DNA from: Klenkia sp. PcliD-1-E
GTDB taxonomy: Bacteria > Actinomycetota > Actinomycetes > Mycobacteriales > Geodermatophilaceae
Length of the DNA: 46,071 nt
Direction: 5' to 3'
Assembly (NCBI RefSeq): GCF_024124375.1
Contig: NZ_JAMXRZ010000020.1
Span: 1 to 46,071 of the forward strand
Shown here: piece after piece, positions 1 through 8,710 of the stretch
Layout of the letters: each line of letters begins with the position of its first letter
Numbering within the stretch: the first letter of the stretch is position 1
Program-made: the position numbers and the translations under genes
Notes under the pieces: model-generated
Told to the model about the DNA's origin: nothing
Seen by the model: the letters and a program-made list of their open reading frames with translations, nothing else
Database searches by the model: none

Positions 1-380
1 CCGCCACCGTCACCGCCCAGGGCCTCAGCTCACGATCGACACGACGAGCGAGGGACGGGGACCTACCTGGCCATCAGCGGGGACTTCTCGATGGCCACCC
101 GTGGGGACTTTGGCACGGCCACGGACACACCCGACCAGGGACCCGGAATGGTCATCGACACGGCTCAAACCTCCCCTTCACCTCCACACTTCGAACGGTT
201 CGGAGTGTTCGATGGAACCGCCTTCAGGCCCTGGGAACTGCCCTTCCGCTGCCGGCCACCGTGGTCAGCTCGCATCTTCGGCTAGCGCCCGGAGGACCCG
301 CCGACAGGCCCACCCGTTGATGGAGACATCCTCCGCCGACATCAGAAGTCGGGTCAGGAGCCAGTCGGGGATCCTGACGC
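1..380. other. Non-coding left edge, no convincing gene
   Basis: I see no convincing coding frame here. The stretch lies downstream of the stop of the large minus-strand gene ending at 381. Apart from the tandem repeats at 57-126 there is no recognisable RNA gene or terminator hairpin. It may be the remains of an insertion-sequence end. Confidence 0.4.
57..126. repeat. Three imperfect tandem repeats, GGGGAC-led, about 23 bp each
   Basis: Three units begin at 57, 79 and 103. Each starts with GGGGAC, followed by a pyrimidine-rich stretch and a GGCCA or GGCCAC segment. Seen directly: the spacing is 22 and then 24 bp. From memory, closely spaced terminal repeats of this look occur at the ends of IS21-family elements in Actinobacteria. 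No istA or istB gene is present, so at most a relic end is inferred. Confidence 0.35.
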
Positions 381-3300
381 CTACCGCCCTGCAGACTGAA
401 GATAGGCGGCGAACACCCGATCGCGGATCGACTCGTCGAGACGTGCCACCAAGGACGCGATCACCCGACTTGTCGCCCCCGGTCCGATGGCTTCCAACAG
501 ACCTCGGCAGAGGACGTCGACCATGGTCTCGAGCGCGTCGGCGCCCGGGAAGTGCCGGTTGCCAACCGCCTCGGCCGCAGCGAGGACGAGCCCAGCTACC
601 TTTCCCGCCTCCTCGGGTAGATCGTCGACAACCACCGACTCCGGGTCGCGCGCCGCGACGGAAAAGAAGGGGTCTGCATGGATGATCACCCAGGTCAGGA
701 GTGCAGCCACCACCTGTGGTCGGGCCGAGGGCACGGTGGCGAGGGCCAGTCCGTTGGCCGCCGCGTACGCCCAGCCGACAGTTTGCTCCGGGTCGAGGTC
801 GTCTGGCCTGAGCCGGATGAGCGTCTGAAACTCGCGGAAGGCCGCGGGCAAGTCGGCCCATGCCGACGGTCGCGAGATGGCCAACGCCGGTGCGCTGCTC
901 GCATCCCAATCCGCGCGACCTGCCAGCATCGACCATGGCTCCTGGATGGGCAGGTCGACCACCCGGTTCTCGCGGAACGCAGCAATGGCTGCGTCCACGT
1001 CCGCTTCGTCGCCGACAACGCTGATGAGGTCGAGTGTTCCGAACGCGGGTACATCGACCGCACGGGCGAACCGCCGGAGGGCGACGTCATCGGCCCACAC
1101 GGGCATGCCAAACTCCTGGGCCACGGTCACCGCACTGAGCCAGGCATCGCGACGCGTGGCGTCGGGCACCGGCACGACCTGCATGTCAGCGACATCGGCC
1201 CACACCTGGTCGACCGCATCCGCGTACGCCCCCGCCTGCTCGACGGGCGTCTCGGAGAACACCGGCCGCTTCGAGGTGGCATCCCACCCGAGCGTCGCGG
1301 TGGACCTCATGGCCAGACTGCTCCGGGCGTCGACGACGTCCTGCCTCAGCGGTGCTGGGACCAGGACCGACTCGAAGTGCGCGGCCAGCTTCCGCAACGG
1401 CGTCCCTCCCCACGGAGCGACGACGAGCGCCGTGGTGTCGATGACGACCCTGCCTCCGAGACCCATCCGTGCAGCGCTCTCGCCGAGTCGGTCGTTTCCG
1501 TCCGCAGCCAGGACGAACCCCAGGTCGCGGCGGATGAGGCTCTCGGTGCACGTACGCCCGGCGGCCGCCGTGAGTACGGCCAGTGGGTACAGGCCAGAAC
1601 GCACTTCTCCGGTGAGTTCTTCGAGTGCCTCCTGTCGCGACTCGTCCCTCCGAAGGAAGTCGATCAGTGGACCAAGATCGTCGTCCTCCACCGAGATTTG
1701 CCGGATGGAGGCTTTATCGCCATGCACCGCGAAGTACGCCTCGGCGTACTCGCGAAAATCTGCGATCTGCACCTCGGACAAGCTCGAACCAGGTGCCATC
1801 AGCACAGTCGACATGGCTAGGGCCGAAATTTTTTCGTCCTCTGCCCATTCAGCGGCAGCCCGCATGAACAACGCGTACACGCGGGGTTCACCGAGATCAG
1901 CGGTCACGTCTCCGCTCCGGTGAGGGTCGGCAGTGCGCTGCTCATCCATGGCCCGCCTGAGCACAGACAGGAACAGCAGCGCCTTATTGCGCTCCTGAAA
2001 ACTGATGGCGGATGCAGCCGCGACCACAGCTAGCGCCTTGGAGTACTTCTCCAAGAAGTAGTGGGCCTCCACGAGATGCCAGTGATCGGACTCGGGCACG
2101 GGTAGTCCCGTCTCGACCAGCTCCTCCATGATCTGCTCGGTCCGTGCCACCACATCCCGCCACTGATTCGTCGCACGCGCCACCAGTTGCAAGGAGCGCA
2201 GGGCCTTCAGCCGGACCGATCTGCCGGCATGGTGACCGAGGAGGGTGAGCGACATGTCGCGCGCCGACTCCCAAAGCCCGTTGTCGATCGCGATCTGAAG
2301 GCCTTCCGTTGCGAGGGGGACGTCTCCTCGCGCGATGCCCTCGTCGAAAACCAGACGCGCAGCTTCCTCTGCTCGGCCACTGGCGACTAGGGCGTCCGCA
2401 TGGGCGTCGAGGACCAGCTCGTTCCGCTCCAGGCCTCGTACGAGGCGCAACGCACTTGTCGGGTCGCCCTGCGCCAGCGCGATTCGGGCTCGCATCACGT
2501 CGGCGAGGTCGGGGTCCACCAGTGCGAACTTCTGCACCCGCTCCGTGAGCGCGCTCCGCTCGGTCTCGTCCAGAGAACCAAAGCGCCGCGATAGTGCCAT
2601 GAGGGCCTGAAAATCGCTGTGGTGACCGTCGGACAACTCGAGCGCTTTGAACAGGGCTTCCTTGGCTTCGCTTGCCATCTGCGGTCGATTGCTGAGCACG
2701 GCCGCCCTCATCAGCTGGCCCTCGACCCGATCGGGGTTCTTCAACGCCAAGCTGAGCGCGAGGTCGTCGTCCCCCGTGACCCGCGCGAGGTAGGCGCCCA
2801 ATCGGACCACCTCGGGATGCCGAGCCTCTTCGGTCGACGCGAGGCCGTCCGGAGCCGGGCGGAGGAGACGCAGAGCGCCCGTGAAGTCTCCCTGGATGGA
2901 GCGTGCCCGGGCGGCAGCGGCCAGCGGACTCCCGGATTCGCCGTTCCATGTGCGGAGCACGTCGCGCACGCGCAGGGCTTCGGACTCCACCACCATCGCC
3001 CGCCGGGACACCTCGTCGTCGACGTCGGAGGATGCGCGGCCAGACATGGAAACCAGGACACCCAGAGTCGCCTGGACGAGCGTCAGCGTCGACCCCTCGG
3101 AGTCGGGCCGCAGGGACGCTGCCCATTTGGCCAAGCACAGTCCGTCATCAGCCAGGTCGCGGGTGACCGGGTTCCCGCGGAGGGTGCGAGTGGCAAGGCC
3201 GGACTGAACGCCCAGCTGATCAGCTGCACCCGGGGCCAGCATCATGGCTGCCAGTTGTCGCAACACCATCGCGGCAACGACATCTCTGAGCTCGTCTTCC

Positions 3301-4907
3301 AGATCGGCAACACAGACATCATCCGGAGGTCGCCCGAGCACCCCGGCGGGATCGGCGAGCCCCAGAGCGCCAAGCACCGCTTCAGCACGGGCCTTGGAGT
3401 CGGGGAGGTCTCGACGGACAACTGACCGGAAGAACTCGACGGCTGCGTTCAGCCACTCGGCCTGTCCCGAGGGGGTGTCGGCCAATCCTCCGTCCTCGGC
3501 ACCGGACTCGATCTCTTCGAGACGAGCAAGGAGAAGGAGAACTGCCCGGGCGCCGTCGTCCCCCCCGACCCCCGCTACGTCGGCAGCGCGCTCGAACCCG
3601 CGCGCTGCGACTTTCGACCCGGCCAGGGATCCCAAGGACGCGACCAAGGCCCACCCATCGCCGGAGTCGTCCTCCCGCAGCCAAACCGGGGGACGATGTA
3701 ACGCCCTATTCAGCCATGTTGCTGCAGTGGTACCCGAGCGCCGCATGTCGGCCAGCGCCATTCGCGCGGCTGCGGCCCGATCTCTCGATTTGCGGTTGAG
3801 GCGATCCATCCAAATTTGGACCCCGCCTGGCAGGGCACCGGGCACATCATCGGGCGGATCGCCCGTGGGTGCTGCGGCATGCCCGGCGCGAGCTGCACCT
3901 CTCCCGAAGTCGTCGGGGTGGGCGAAGCAGAGGACGTCGCGCAGCAACCCTGCGGCGTTGCCGGCCGCCTGTGGTTGCAGGTCATCGTTACCGGGCGCGG
4001 ACTTGTCGCCGACGAAGTCCGACAGGCCGCGGAATGACAAGAAGGGAAGACCGTGGATATCCGAGCCAGCTGCGAGCCCCAGGGACTCCATGTCCAGAGC
4101 AGCAGCGTCCTGGAAGTGCTGTCGGATTGTCTTTATCACCGGACCGTCGGGGTCAGCCTGGACGGCTTCCACCGCTACGACGGGTGCCACGAATGCGTGG
4201 GGATGTCCGCTGCTGAAGTACTGGCTGCGCGGCGACGGATTCCACCCACTGTCGGCGATGCACGCGTTCACCATCGACTGGAGCGGTGCCGACACGAGGT
4301 AGGAGGCAGCTCTTCCCAGCAGCGTCGAAGCCTCGTCGCCGGCCACCTGCTTGCCGGCGTAGGGATTGTGGATACGACTGGCGACGACGACGTCGAGGTG
4401 GCGGGTGTCTGCCGGCTTCAAGCCCGCCGCCGTTCCGACGAACGCGACGAGATCGGCCTTGAGCTCCCCAGCTGCGAGGCCCACAAGAGCCGCCGCGGTC
4501 GCGTTGCCCATCCCCGCGCGGACCAAGTAAATCGTCCAGTTGATCGAGCCTCCGGGGATCTCCCCCCGAACCATGCGGATGCCACCCATCCGAACCGGTT
4601 CGGTGTTCAGAAGCTTGTTGAGAACCTCAGTGCGCTCCAGCTCGACGGCGGTCACGATCAGTGCCACCCGTTGCTGCATCGACTCCGACGCTTCGTGCAT
4701 CTGGTGTGCATCGGTCGTCGACGACCACCTGGCGGCTCGCCCCGACTTCGCCGACTCGACCAACGAACGCTCCTGCAGAGAACGCAGTACTCGGTTGGCC
4801 GTGTTAGGTGCAATGCCAGCGATGTCCGCCACCTGACGTCCGCTTAGCGGGTCCACTGAACGCCGGAGCATCGTGAGGATGGTGGTCTCGAGCTTCGTCA
4901 GCTGCAC
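381..4907 (-). CDS. Winged-helix / nucleoside phosphorylase / helical-repeat / PIN-like multidomain protein
   Basis: A 1508-residue protein with four regions. Residues 1-70 look like a winged helix, with a recognition segment around GIAPNTANRVLRSL. Residues 78-330 resemble the MTA/SAH nucleosidase (PNP_UDP_1) fold. They keep the ALDMES motif, with the ribose-contacting Glu274, and the RGLSDF motif, with the catalytic Asp297, so activity looks intact. Residues 350-1130 are Ala/Leu/Arg-rich helices of TPR type. Residues 1153-1300 look like a PIN domain, starting with VVIDTT and including an acidic VWADDVALRRF segment near 1267. The last 200 residues are unassigned. PNP-like modules joined to helical repeats and nucleases are known in conflict systems. 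I infer a self-contained sensor and RNA-cleaving effector, possibly with the winged helix as autoregulator. No clear ribosome site precedes the ATG. The gene stands alone, left of repeat copy A. Confidence 0.75.
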   Translation of the reverse strand: MQLTKLETTILTMLRRSVDPLSGRQVADIAGIAPNTANRVLRSLQERSLVESAKSGRAARWSSTTDAHQMHEASESMQQRVALIVTAVELERTEVLNKLLNTEPVRMGGIRMVRGEIPGGSINWTIYLVRAGMGNATAAALVGLAAGELKADLVAFVGTAAGLKPADTRHLDVVVASRIHNPYAGKQVAGDEASTLLGRAASYLVSAPLQSMVNACIADSGWNPSPRSQYFSSGHPHAFVAPVVAVEAVQADPDGPVIKTIRQHFQDAAALDMESLGLAAGSDIHGLPFLSFRGLSDFVGDKSAPGNDDLQPQAAGNAAGLLRDVLCFAHPDDFGRGAARAGHAAAPTGDPPDDVPGALPGGVQIWMDRLNRKSRDRAAAARMALADMRRSGTTAATWLNRALHRPPVWLREDDSGDGWALVASLGSLAGSKVAARGFERAADVAGVGGDDGARAVLLLLARLEEIESGAEDGGLADTPSGQAEWLNAAVEFFRSVVRRDLPDSKARAEAVLGALGLADPAGVLGRPPDDVCVADLEDELRDVVAAMVLRQLAAMMLAPGAADQLGVQSGLATRTLRGNPVTRDLADDGLCLAKWAASLRPDSEGSTLTLVQATLGVLVSMSGRASSDVDDEVSRRAMVVESEALRVRDVLRTWNGESGSPLAAAARARSIQGDFTGALRLLRPAPDGLASTEEARHPEVVRLGAYLARVTGDDDLALSLALKNPDRVEGQLMRAAVLSNRPQMASEAKEALFKALELSDGHHSDFQALMALSRRFGSLDETERSALTERVQKFALVDPDLADVMRARIALAQGDPTSALRLVRGLERNELVLDAHADALVASGRAEEAARLVFDEGIARGDVPLATEGLQIAIDNGLWESARDMSLTLLGHHAGRSVRLKALRSLQLVARATNQWRDVVARTEQIMEELVETGLPVPESDHWHLVEAHYFLEKYSKALAVVAAASAISFQERNKALLFLSVLRRAMDEQRTADPHRSGDVTADLGEPRVYALFMRAAAEWAEDEKISALAMSTVLMAPGSSLSEVQIADFREYAEAYFAVHGDKASIRQISVEDDDLGPLIDFLRRDESRQEALEELTGEVRSGLYPLAVLTAAAGRTCTESLIRRDLGFVLAADGNDRLGESAARMGLGGRVVIDTTALVVAPWGGTPLRKLAAHFESVLVPAPLRQDVVDARSSLAMRSTATLGWDATSKRPVFSETPVEQAGAYADAVDQVWADVADMQVVPVPDATRRDAWLSAVTVAQEFGMPVWADDVALRRFARAVDVPAFGTLDLISVVGDEADVDAAIAAFRENRVVDLPIQEPWSMLAGRADWDASSAPALAISRPSAWADLPAAFREFQTLIRLRPDDLDPEQTVGWAYAAANGLALATVPSARPQVVAALLTWVIIHADPFFSVAARDPESVVVDDLPEEAGKVAGLVLAAAEAVGNRHFPGADALETMVDVLCRGLLEAIGPGATSRVIASLVARLDESIRDRVFAAYLQSAGR

Positions 4908-5174
4908 ATCGCAAGCGTGCCCTGTGAATATCGCATGTGCAACTAGGGGCAGTTAATGCACAAGCAGTGTGCGACGACCGGCGAGGTGCTTTGGTGCCCC
5001 CGCTGCGCCACTCAACCTACCGGCGCGGTGCCGTATCGATTCCTCAAGCGTTGGCCGCGGCCGCCGGCTGCCTGGCACCTGCTCCACCCTGGAGGGGTAT
5101 ACAGCCGCGGCGATCGAGACTGCAGTAATCGCTCCGAACAGAGCGAACGGGGCCAAGGCTCAATTACTTCATCT

Positions 5175-5385
5175 TCTTGACACATGCTGGTCCAGCAGAG
5201 TCCCAACAAGCAGGGCCAGCGGGTCACGGCTGAGCAGCGCGTCCGCGGTCGGATCTTGGGTGATTTGGATGGTCGGCACGGCCGGAGTTTGCACCACGGT
5301 CATCACCAGCACAGCCCTCCGACCGCGCCGGCTACTGCCAACGGCACACCGCCGCTCTGTCACCTACTCGTGCAGCAGTCCCCCG
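5175..5385 (-). repeat. Repeat copy A: 5' fragment of an HhH-GPD repair gene, plus upstream arm
   Basis: Positions 5175-5279 read on the minus strand as MPTIQITQDPTADALLSR then DPLALLVGTLLDQHV, matching the N-terminus of actinobacterial HhH-GPD-type base-excision repair proteins. An in-frame ATG at 5303 could extend it. The reading then runs out of the family sequence. The same 105 bp occurs at 8351, 22429 and 37036. Here similarity to copy B continues to about 5385, after which the Rhs fragment begins. By eye there are nine mismatches to copy B over 105 bp and no gaps. Probably an attachment-site scar (inference). Confidence 0.8.
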
Positions 5386-6977
5386 GGAACCGAACCCAGA
5401 CCATCGACCGGACGACAACCTCGACCACCACCAACACCTACGCCTACCCCGCCGCCGGGCAGCCGCACCCGCACGCCCTGTCCGGCGTCACCCACCTCAC
5501 GGGCAGCACCACCACGACCGACACCTACGGCGCCCCCGACGCCGCCGGGAACAGCACCACCCGCCCAGCACAGACCGTGACCTGGGACGCCCGCGGCAAA
5601 CTCGCCACCCTCACAACCGCGAACAACCAGACGCAGACCAACATCTACACAGCCGACGGCGACCTGCTCGTCCAGTCCGACCCGGTCACCGGCACCACAG
5701 CCTTCATCGGTGACACGCAGCTCCGCGTCGCCGCCGGCTCGAGCACCGTCACCGCCAGCCGCACCTACGTGTTCGGCGGAGTCGCATCAGGAGAGCGCAA
5801 CACCGTCGCCGGAGTCACCGGCTCCACCCTCTACTTCCTCGACACCGACCCCATCGGCACCGCGACCACCGAGGTCAAAGCCACCGACGGAACCATCACC
5901 CGCCGATACCAAGACCCCTACGGCCGACCGCGGGGAACCAAACCTTCCTGGACCAGCGCACGCGGATACCTCAACGCGCCCGCCTCCACCCTCACCAACC
6001 TGACCCACCTCGGATCCCGCGACTACGACCCCGCCCTCGGACGCTTCATCGCCGTCGACCCCCTGCTCGACCCGGACAACCCGAAGCAGAACAACGGCTA
6101 CGCCTACGGCTGGAACAACCCCCTCATCCACCCCGACCCCACCGGCCTGGAGCCACTCCCGCCCAGCTGCCACGGAAACGCCTCCTGCATCGAGCACTCC
6201 TACGGTTTCGACACCCTCAACGTCCACGTCTCGACCCCCACCAGCCACACCAGCCCGACGCCCCGCACCACCGTCCAGTCCGTCATCGCCAGCTCAGGGC
6301 CCAACCACTCCAGCAGCCACCCCAGCAGTCACTCGACCCACCATTCGACCGGCGCAAACACGCCCCGGCCTGCAGCCACCGCCTCCGCAGAACCGGCCAA
6401 CCACTGCGGCTGGGCGAGCCTCCTGTGCGATGCACTCGGCATCAACGCCGGTATCAACTGCTACCAGAACCCCACCTGGGGTCAATGCCTGGAAGCAGGC
6501 GTCTCCCTCATCCTCGACCTCAGCGTCGTCGGCATCGAAGCCCATGCCGCCGAAGCCGGCACCGTTGCAGCCATCGAGGGCACCGCGAGGCTCGTCGCGT
6601 CGAGCGGCGAACGAGCAGCAGCAACTGCGGCTTCCACCGTCGTATACGAAGGAAGTGGCTTTTCGTCAAGCGAGATCCGAGCAGCCGAATCATTGGCAGG
6701 TGATGGACGTTCAGTCACATTGCGCGCGGCTGACCCCACCGCCGGCCGAATGTCAGACCTTCTCGTCGACGGCATACCTTATGATGTGTACACACCAACT
6801 ACTGGCAATATCGGTCGAATCGTCAGCCAAGTTGCCAGCAAGGGATCTCAGGTTAGGGGCGGAGGCGTCGTGATTGACCTCAGCAAGTCACCCATCACCC
6901 CAGAACAACTAGGCAACATTCTGCCAAGAGTTCAGGGCGTGACGAGCCAGATCTCCGACATCATCGTACTTCCCTAG
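5385..6977 (+). pseudogene. 5'-truncated Rhs tip with C-terminal CdiA-type toxin domain
   Basis: The frame carries the last part of an Rhs/YD-repeat shell. It starts abruptly at GNRTQT (5385) and reaches the Rhs core peptide around 6008-6150, which includes SRDYDPALGRF and DPTGL. A Ser/His/Pro-rich linker follows, then a Cys-containing segment at 6390-6520. The last 110 residues (6640-6977) contain SDLLVDGIPYDVYTPTTGN and GGGVVIDLS, resembling the CdiA C-terminal tRNase-type toxin family (family from memory). The N-terminal shell, export signal and most repeats are missing, and the frame opens inside repeat copy A, so this is an orphan tip rather than a secreted Rhs protein. It could serve as a donor for toxin-tip exchange or be expressed as a free toxin. 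It is followed after two bases by a small gene that is probably its immunity partner. Confidence 0.75.
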
Positions 6978-6979
6978 CG

Positions 6980-7237
6980 ATGGCCAAGTTCGTATGCGTG
7001 TGCGGCCACCCAATCACAACTAGTGGCACTATTCCCAATCCCAATGAGTGGCGATGTCTTTCAGATCAGGACTTCGATTCTTTCGAGGGGCTGATAGACG
7101 CCGAAGATGTCTATCAGGCGACAACCATTATGTATCGGTGTCCAATCAGTGATCACCTGTGGTTTTTTTGGGAAGGCTTCGAAAAGGTTCCAACCCTGTA
7201 TGCACCTGCGCCAACACCTCCGGAATGGCGCTTTTGA
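6980..7237 (+). CDS. Probable immunity protein for the Rhs-tip toxin
   Basis: An 85-residue protein starting two bases after the toxin stop, so almost certainly translated together with it. It opens with MAKFVCVCGHPI. The CVCGH pair and a later RCPISDH could bind a metal as a small zinc ribbon. The rest is acidic (DQDFDSFEGLIDAEDVY) with aromatic residues (HLWFFWEGF), a usual property of proteins that cap a basic nuclease. I do not recognise a named immunity family. The immunity role is inferred from position, size and acidity. The region is richer in A and T than its surroundings. Confidence 0.6.
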   Translation: MAKFVCVCGHPITTSGTIPNPNEWRCLSDQDFDSFEGLIDAEDVYQATTIMYRCPISDHLWFFWEGFEKVPTLYAPAPTPPEWRF

Positions 7238-7437
7238 CTAACGCGAGGAAATCCTTCGACGACAGTATGTTCCGTTCCTCACCGCAGTCGAGGATTACTA
7301 CGGTCACGGCACCCCTGACCCTCGAACGGGCCGTGCTGGGGGGTTCACGAAGTGCAGGCACGGCTCGAAGCTAACCGGGCGTCCGGGCCGATGCGCTCCG
7401 GGCTAGGCAGCTTCAGACGGTAGTTCGGCTGCTTCCT
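7238..7437. other. Short gap with a possible gene remnant
   Basis: No complete gene is visible. A start-less plus frame, stopping near 7407, reads REEILRRQYVPFLTAVEDYY followed by GHGTPDPRTGR. It has protein-like composition and may be the tail of a lost toxin or immunity gene. Support is weak. Confidence 0.25.
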
Positions 7438-7461
7438 TTTGACACGTGCTGGTCCAGCAGT
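7438..7461 (-). repeat. Repeat copy E: isolated 24-bp core
   Basis: This matches the distal 24 bp of the 105-bp repeat with one mismatch (TTTTGAC instead of TCTTGAC). It includes the dyad TGCTGGTCCAGCA. Read on the minus strand it encodes LLDQHVSK, preceded by a diverged LIAGA. The flank GCTGCTTCCT is shared with copy D. The 5' coding part seen in the other copies is not clearly present. This suggests an attachment core whose other arm has been lost or replaced. Confidence 0.65.
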
Positions 7462-7687
7462 GCGCCGGCGATTAGGTGCTCACAGCTAGCCACGCAAGTC
7501 TGGGTCCGCCGCTGTACCGAAAGCACAATCGATATACGACCAAACAATCCCAGCCTCGACGTCGGGCGGGGACTGTCATTGTTCGACCGCCAAGGATGCC
7601 ATCCGGTATCACGAGAGGTCATTGCGGTTTCGTCGCAATCTGACTGAGTGCCGCATCGAACAACTGGTCTTAGGGAGCAAAACCGCA

Positions 7688-8119
7688 ATGAGTCACAACT
7701 CGAACCTCACCGGCAAAAACATTTTGTCCGTTCGAGTTGTGCGCTACGTCCGCGATGGAACCGTCGCTAATGACGGCGGGCCGGTGGAGCTGACGTTCGC
7801 GGACGGAGCGGCTATCTACTTCGACGCTGGTCCAGACGGAGAATCTCTCAAACGCGTTGATCATCCCTGGCTTGACCCGTTCACGGAGCCGCCCTCTGCC
7901 GAGAATTGCTCATTTGTCGAGAAATCAGGAAAGTGGGCAGTTTTCGAGATCGCCGACGAGCCCTTATTAAATCGAGCTACTCAAACTGAAGTTCTCGGAA
8001 CAGAGGAGCTCGTCACCGATGAACAAAAGGTTTTTGGCCTTCGAATCAGGACTGGAGATTTCGTTATCGAGGTGTTCGTCGACTCTGACGAGCTATACAT
8101 GACCGTCCATTCTAGCTGA
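7688..8119 (+). CDS. Hypothetical acidic protein, immunity-like orphan
   Basis: A 143-residue acidic protein. I chose the ATG at 7688 because AGGGAG lies about eight bases upstream; an earlier ATG at 7622 lacks such a site. The sequence is beta-rich: VRVVRYVRDG, GPVELTFADG, YFDAGPDGESL, then WAVFEIADE and DFVIEVFVDSDELYMTV. This looks like small actinobacterial immunity-type proteins that sit beside polymorphic toxins, but I cannot name the family. No toxin gene adjoins it: it lies alone between repeat copies E and B. GC is lower than in the core genes, consistent with transfer. Confidence 0.5.
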   Translation: MSHNSNLTGKNILSVRVVRYVRDGTVANDGGPVELTFADGAAIYFDAGPDGESLKRVDHPWLDPFTEPPSAENCSFVEKSGKWAVFEIADEPLLNRATQTEVLGTEELVTDEQKVFGLRIRTGDFVIEVFVDSDELYMTVHSS

Positions 8120-8149
8120 CGCAGCGCTGAAATTCGGGCTGCTCTACCG

Positions 8150-8317
8150 ATGCTTCCTGCTGCGAAGACGACTCGCTCTAGATTTTCGGTGGTCAACAAC
8201 AACGCCATACTTACGGCATGCGAATCGCGATATACCTTCGAGTTCGTCCAGGACGACCAAGGTTTGATTGACCTGTGGCGCCGGGTCGGCGACCACAGCG
8301 TCTACCGGACGCCGTAG
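8150..8317 (+). CDS. Short ORF, possible 3' remnant of a lost gene
   Basis: A 55-residue frame starting with MLPAAKTT. The last 30 residues, ESRYTFEFVQDDQGLIDLW then RRVGDHSVYRTP, have the look of a folded protein tail. No good ribosome site precedes the ATG. It lies 33 bases from repeat copy B, so it may be a gene cut by the recombination that made the repeat. Not recognised. Confidence 0.3.
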   Translation: MLPAAKTTRSRFSVVNNNAILTACESRYTFEFVQDDQGLIDLWRRVGDHSVYRTP

Positions 8318-8350
8318 GCAGACCGACCCGCGACCCCAGCTACGTCATCC

Positions 8351-8556
8351 TCTTGACACGTGCTGGTCCAGCAGAGTCCCAAGTAGCAGCGCCAGCGGGT
8401 CCCGGCTGAGCAGTGCATCCGCGGTGGGATCTTGGGTGATTCGGATGGTCGGCACGGCCGGAGTCTGCACCACGGTCACGATCAGCACGGGCGACGGACG
8501 GCACCGCCTGCTGCCATCAGGGTTCGCTTGTCACCTCTACGTGCATCAGTCCCCGA
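8351..8556 (-). repeat. Repeat copy B: 5' fragment of an HhH-GPD repair gene, plus upstream arm
   Basis: Positions 8351-8455 read on the minus strand as MPTIRITQDPTADALLSR followed by [15 protein letters not shown] and then SRG, the same 35 codons as copies A, C and D. Similarity to copy A continues upstream of the start to about 8556, a shared arm that may hold the promoter of the repair gene. Beyond this A and B differ completely. No gap is needed to align any of the four copies over 105 bp. Confidence 0.8.
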
Positions 8557-8710
8557 CGTCGCCGGTGCCGTCAGCGCCGTCTGCGATCAGGCGGGCACCC
8601 AAGGGGGTGAGCCGCGGTCCCGCTCACAGCCCCACGATTCCGTTCCATGCCCTACAGTCCGCCTGCGTCCAACCGGTCAGCCGGTCTGGGCACGGGGGCG
8701 AGGAGAGTGC

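Noticed and set aside
5177-5183. TTGACA inside every repeat core read as a -35 promoter box
   Set aside because: On the plus strand the cores contain TTGACA, a perfect -35, but no TANNNT box lies 16-19 bases downstream in any of the full copies, and the sequence is explained by the coding of the repair-gene fragment.
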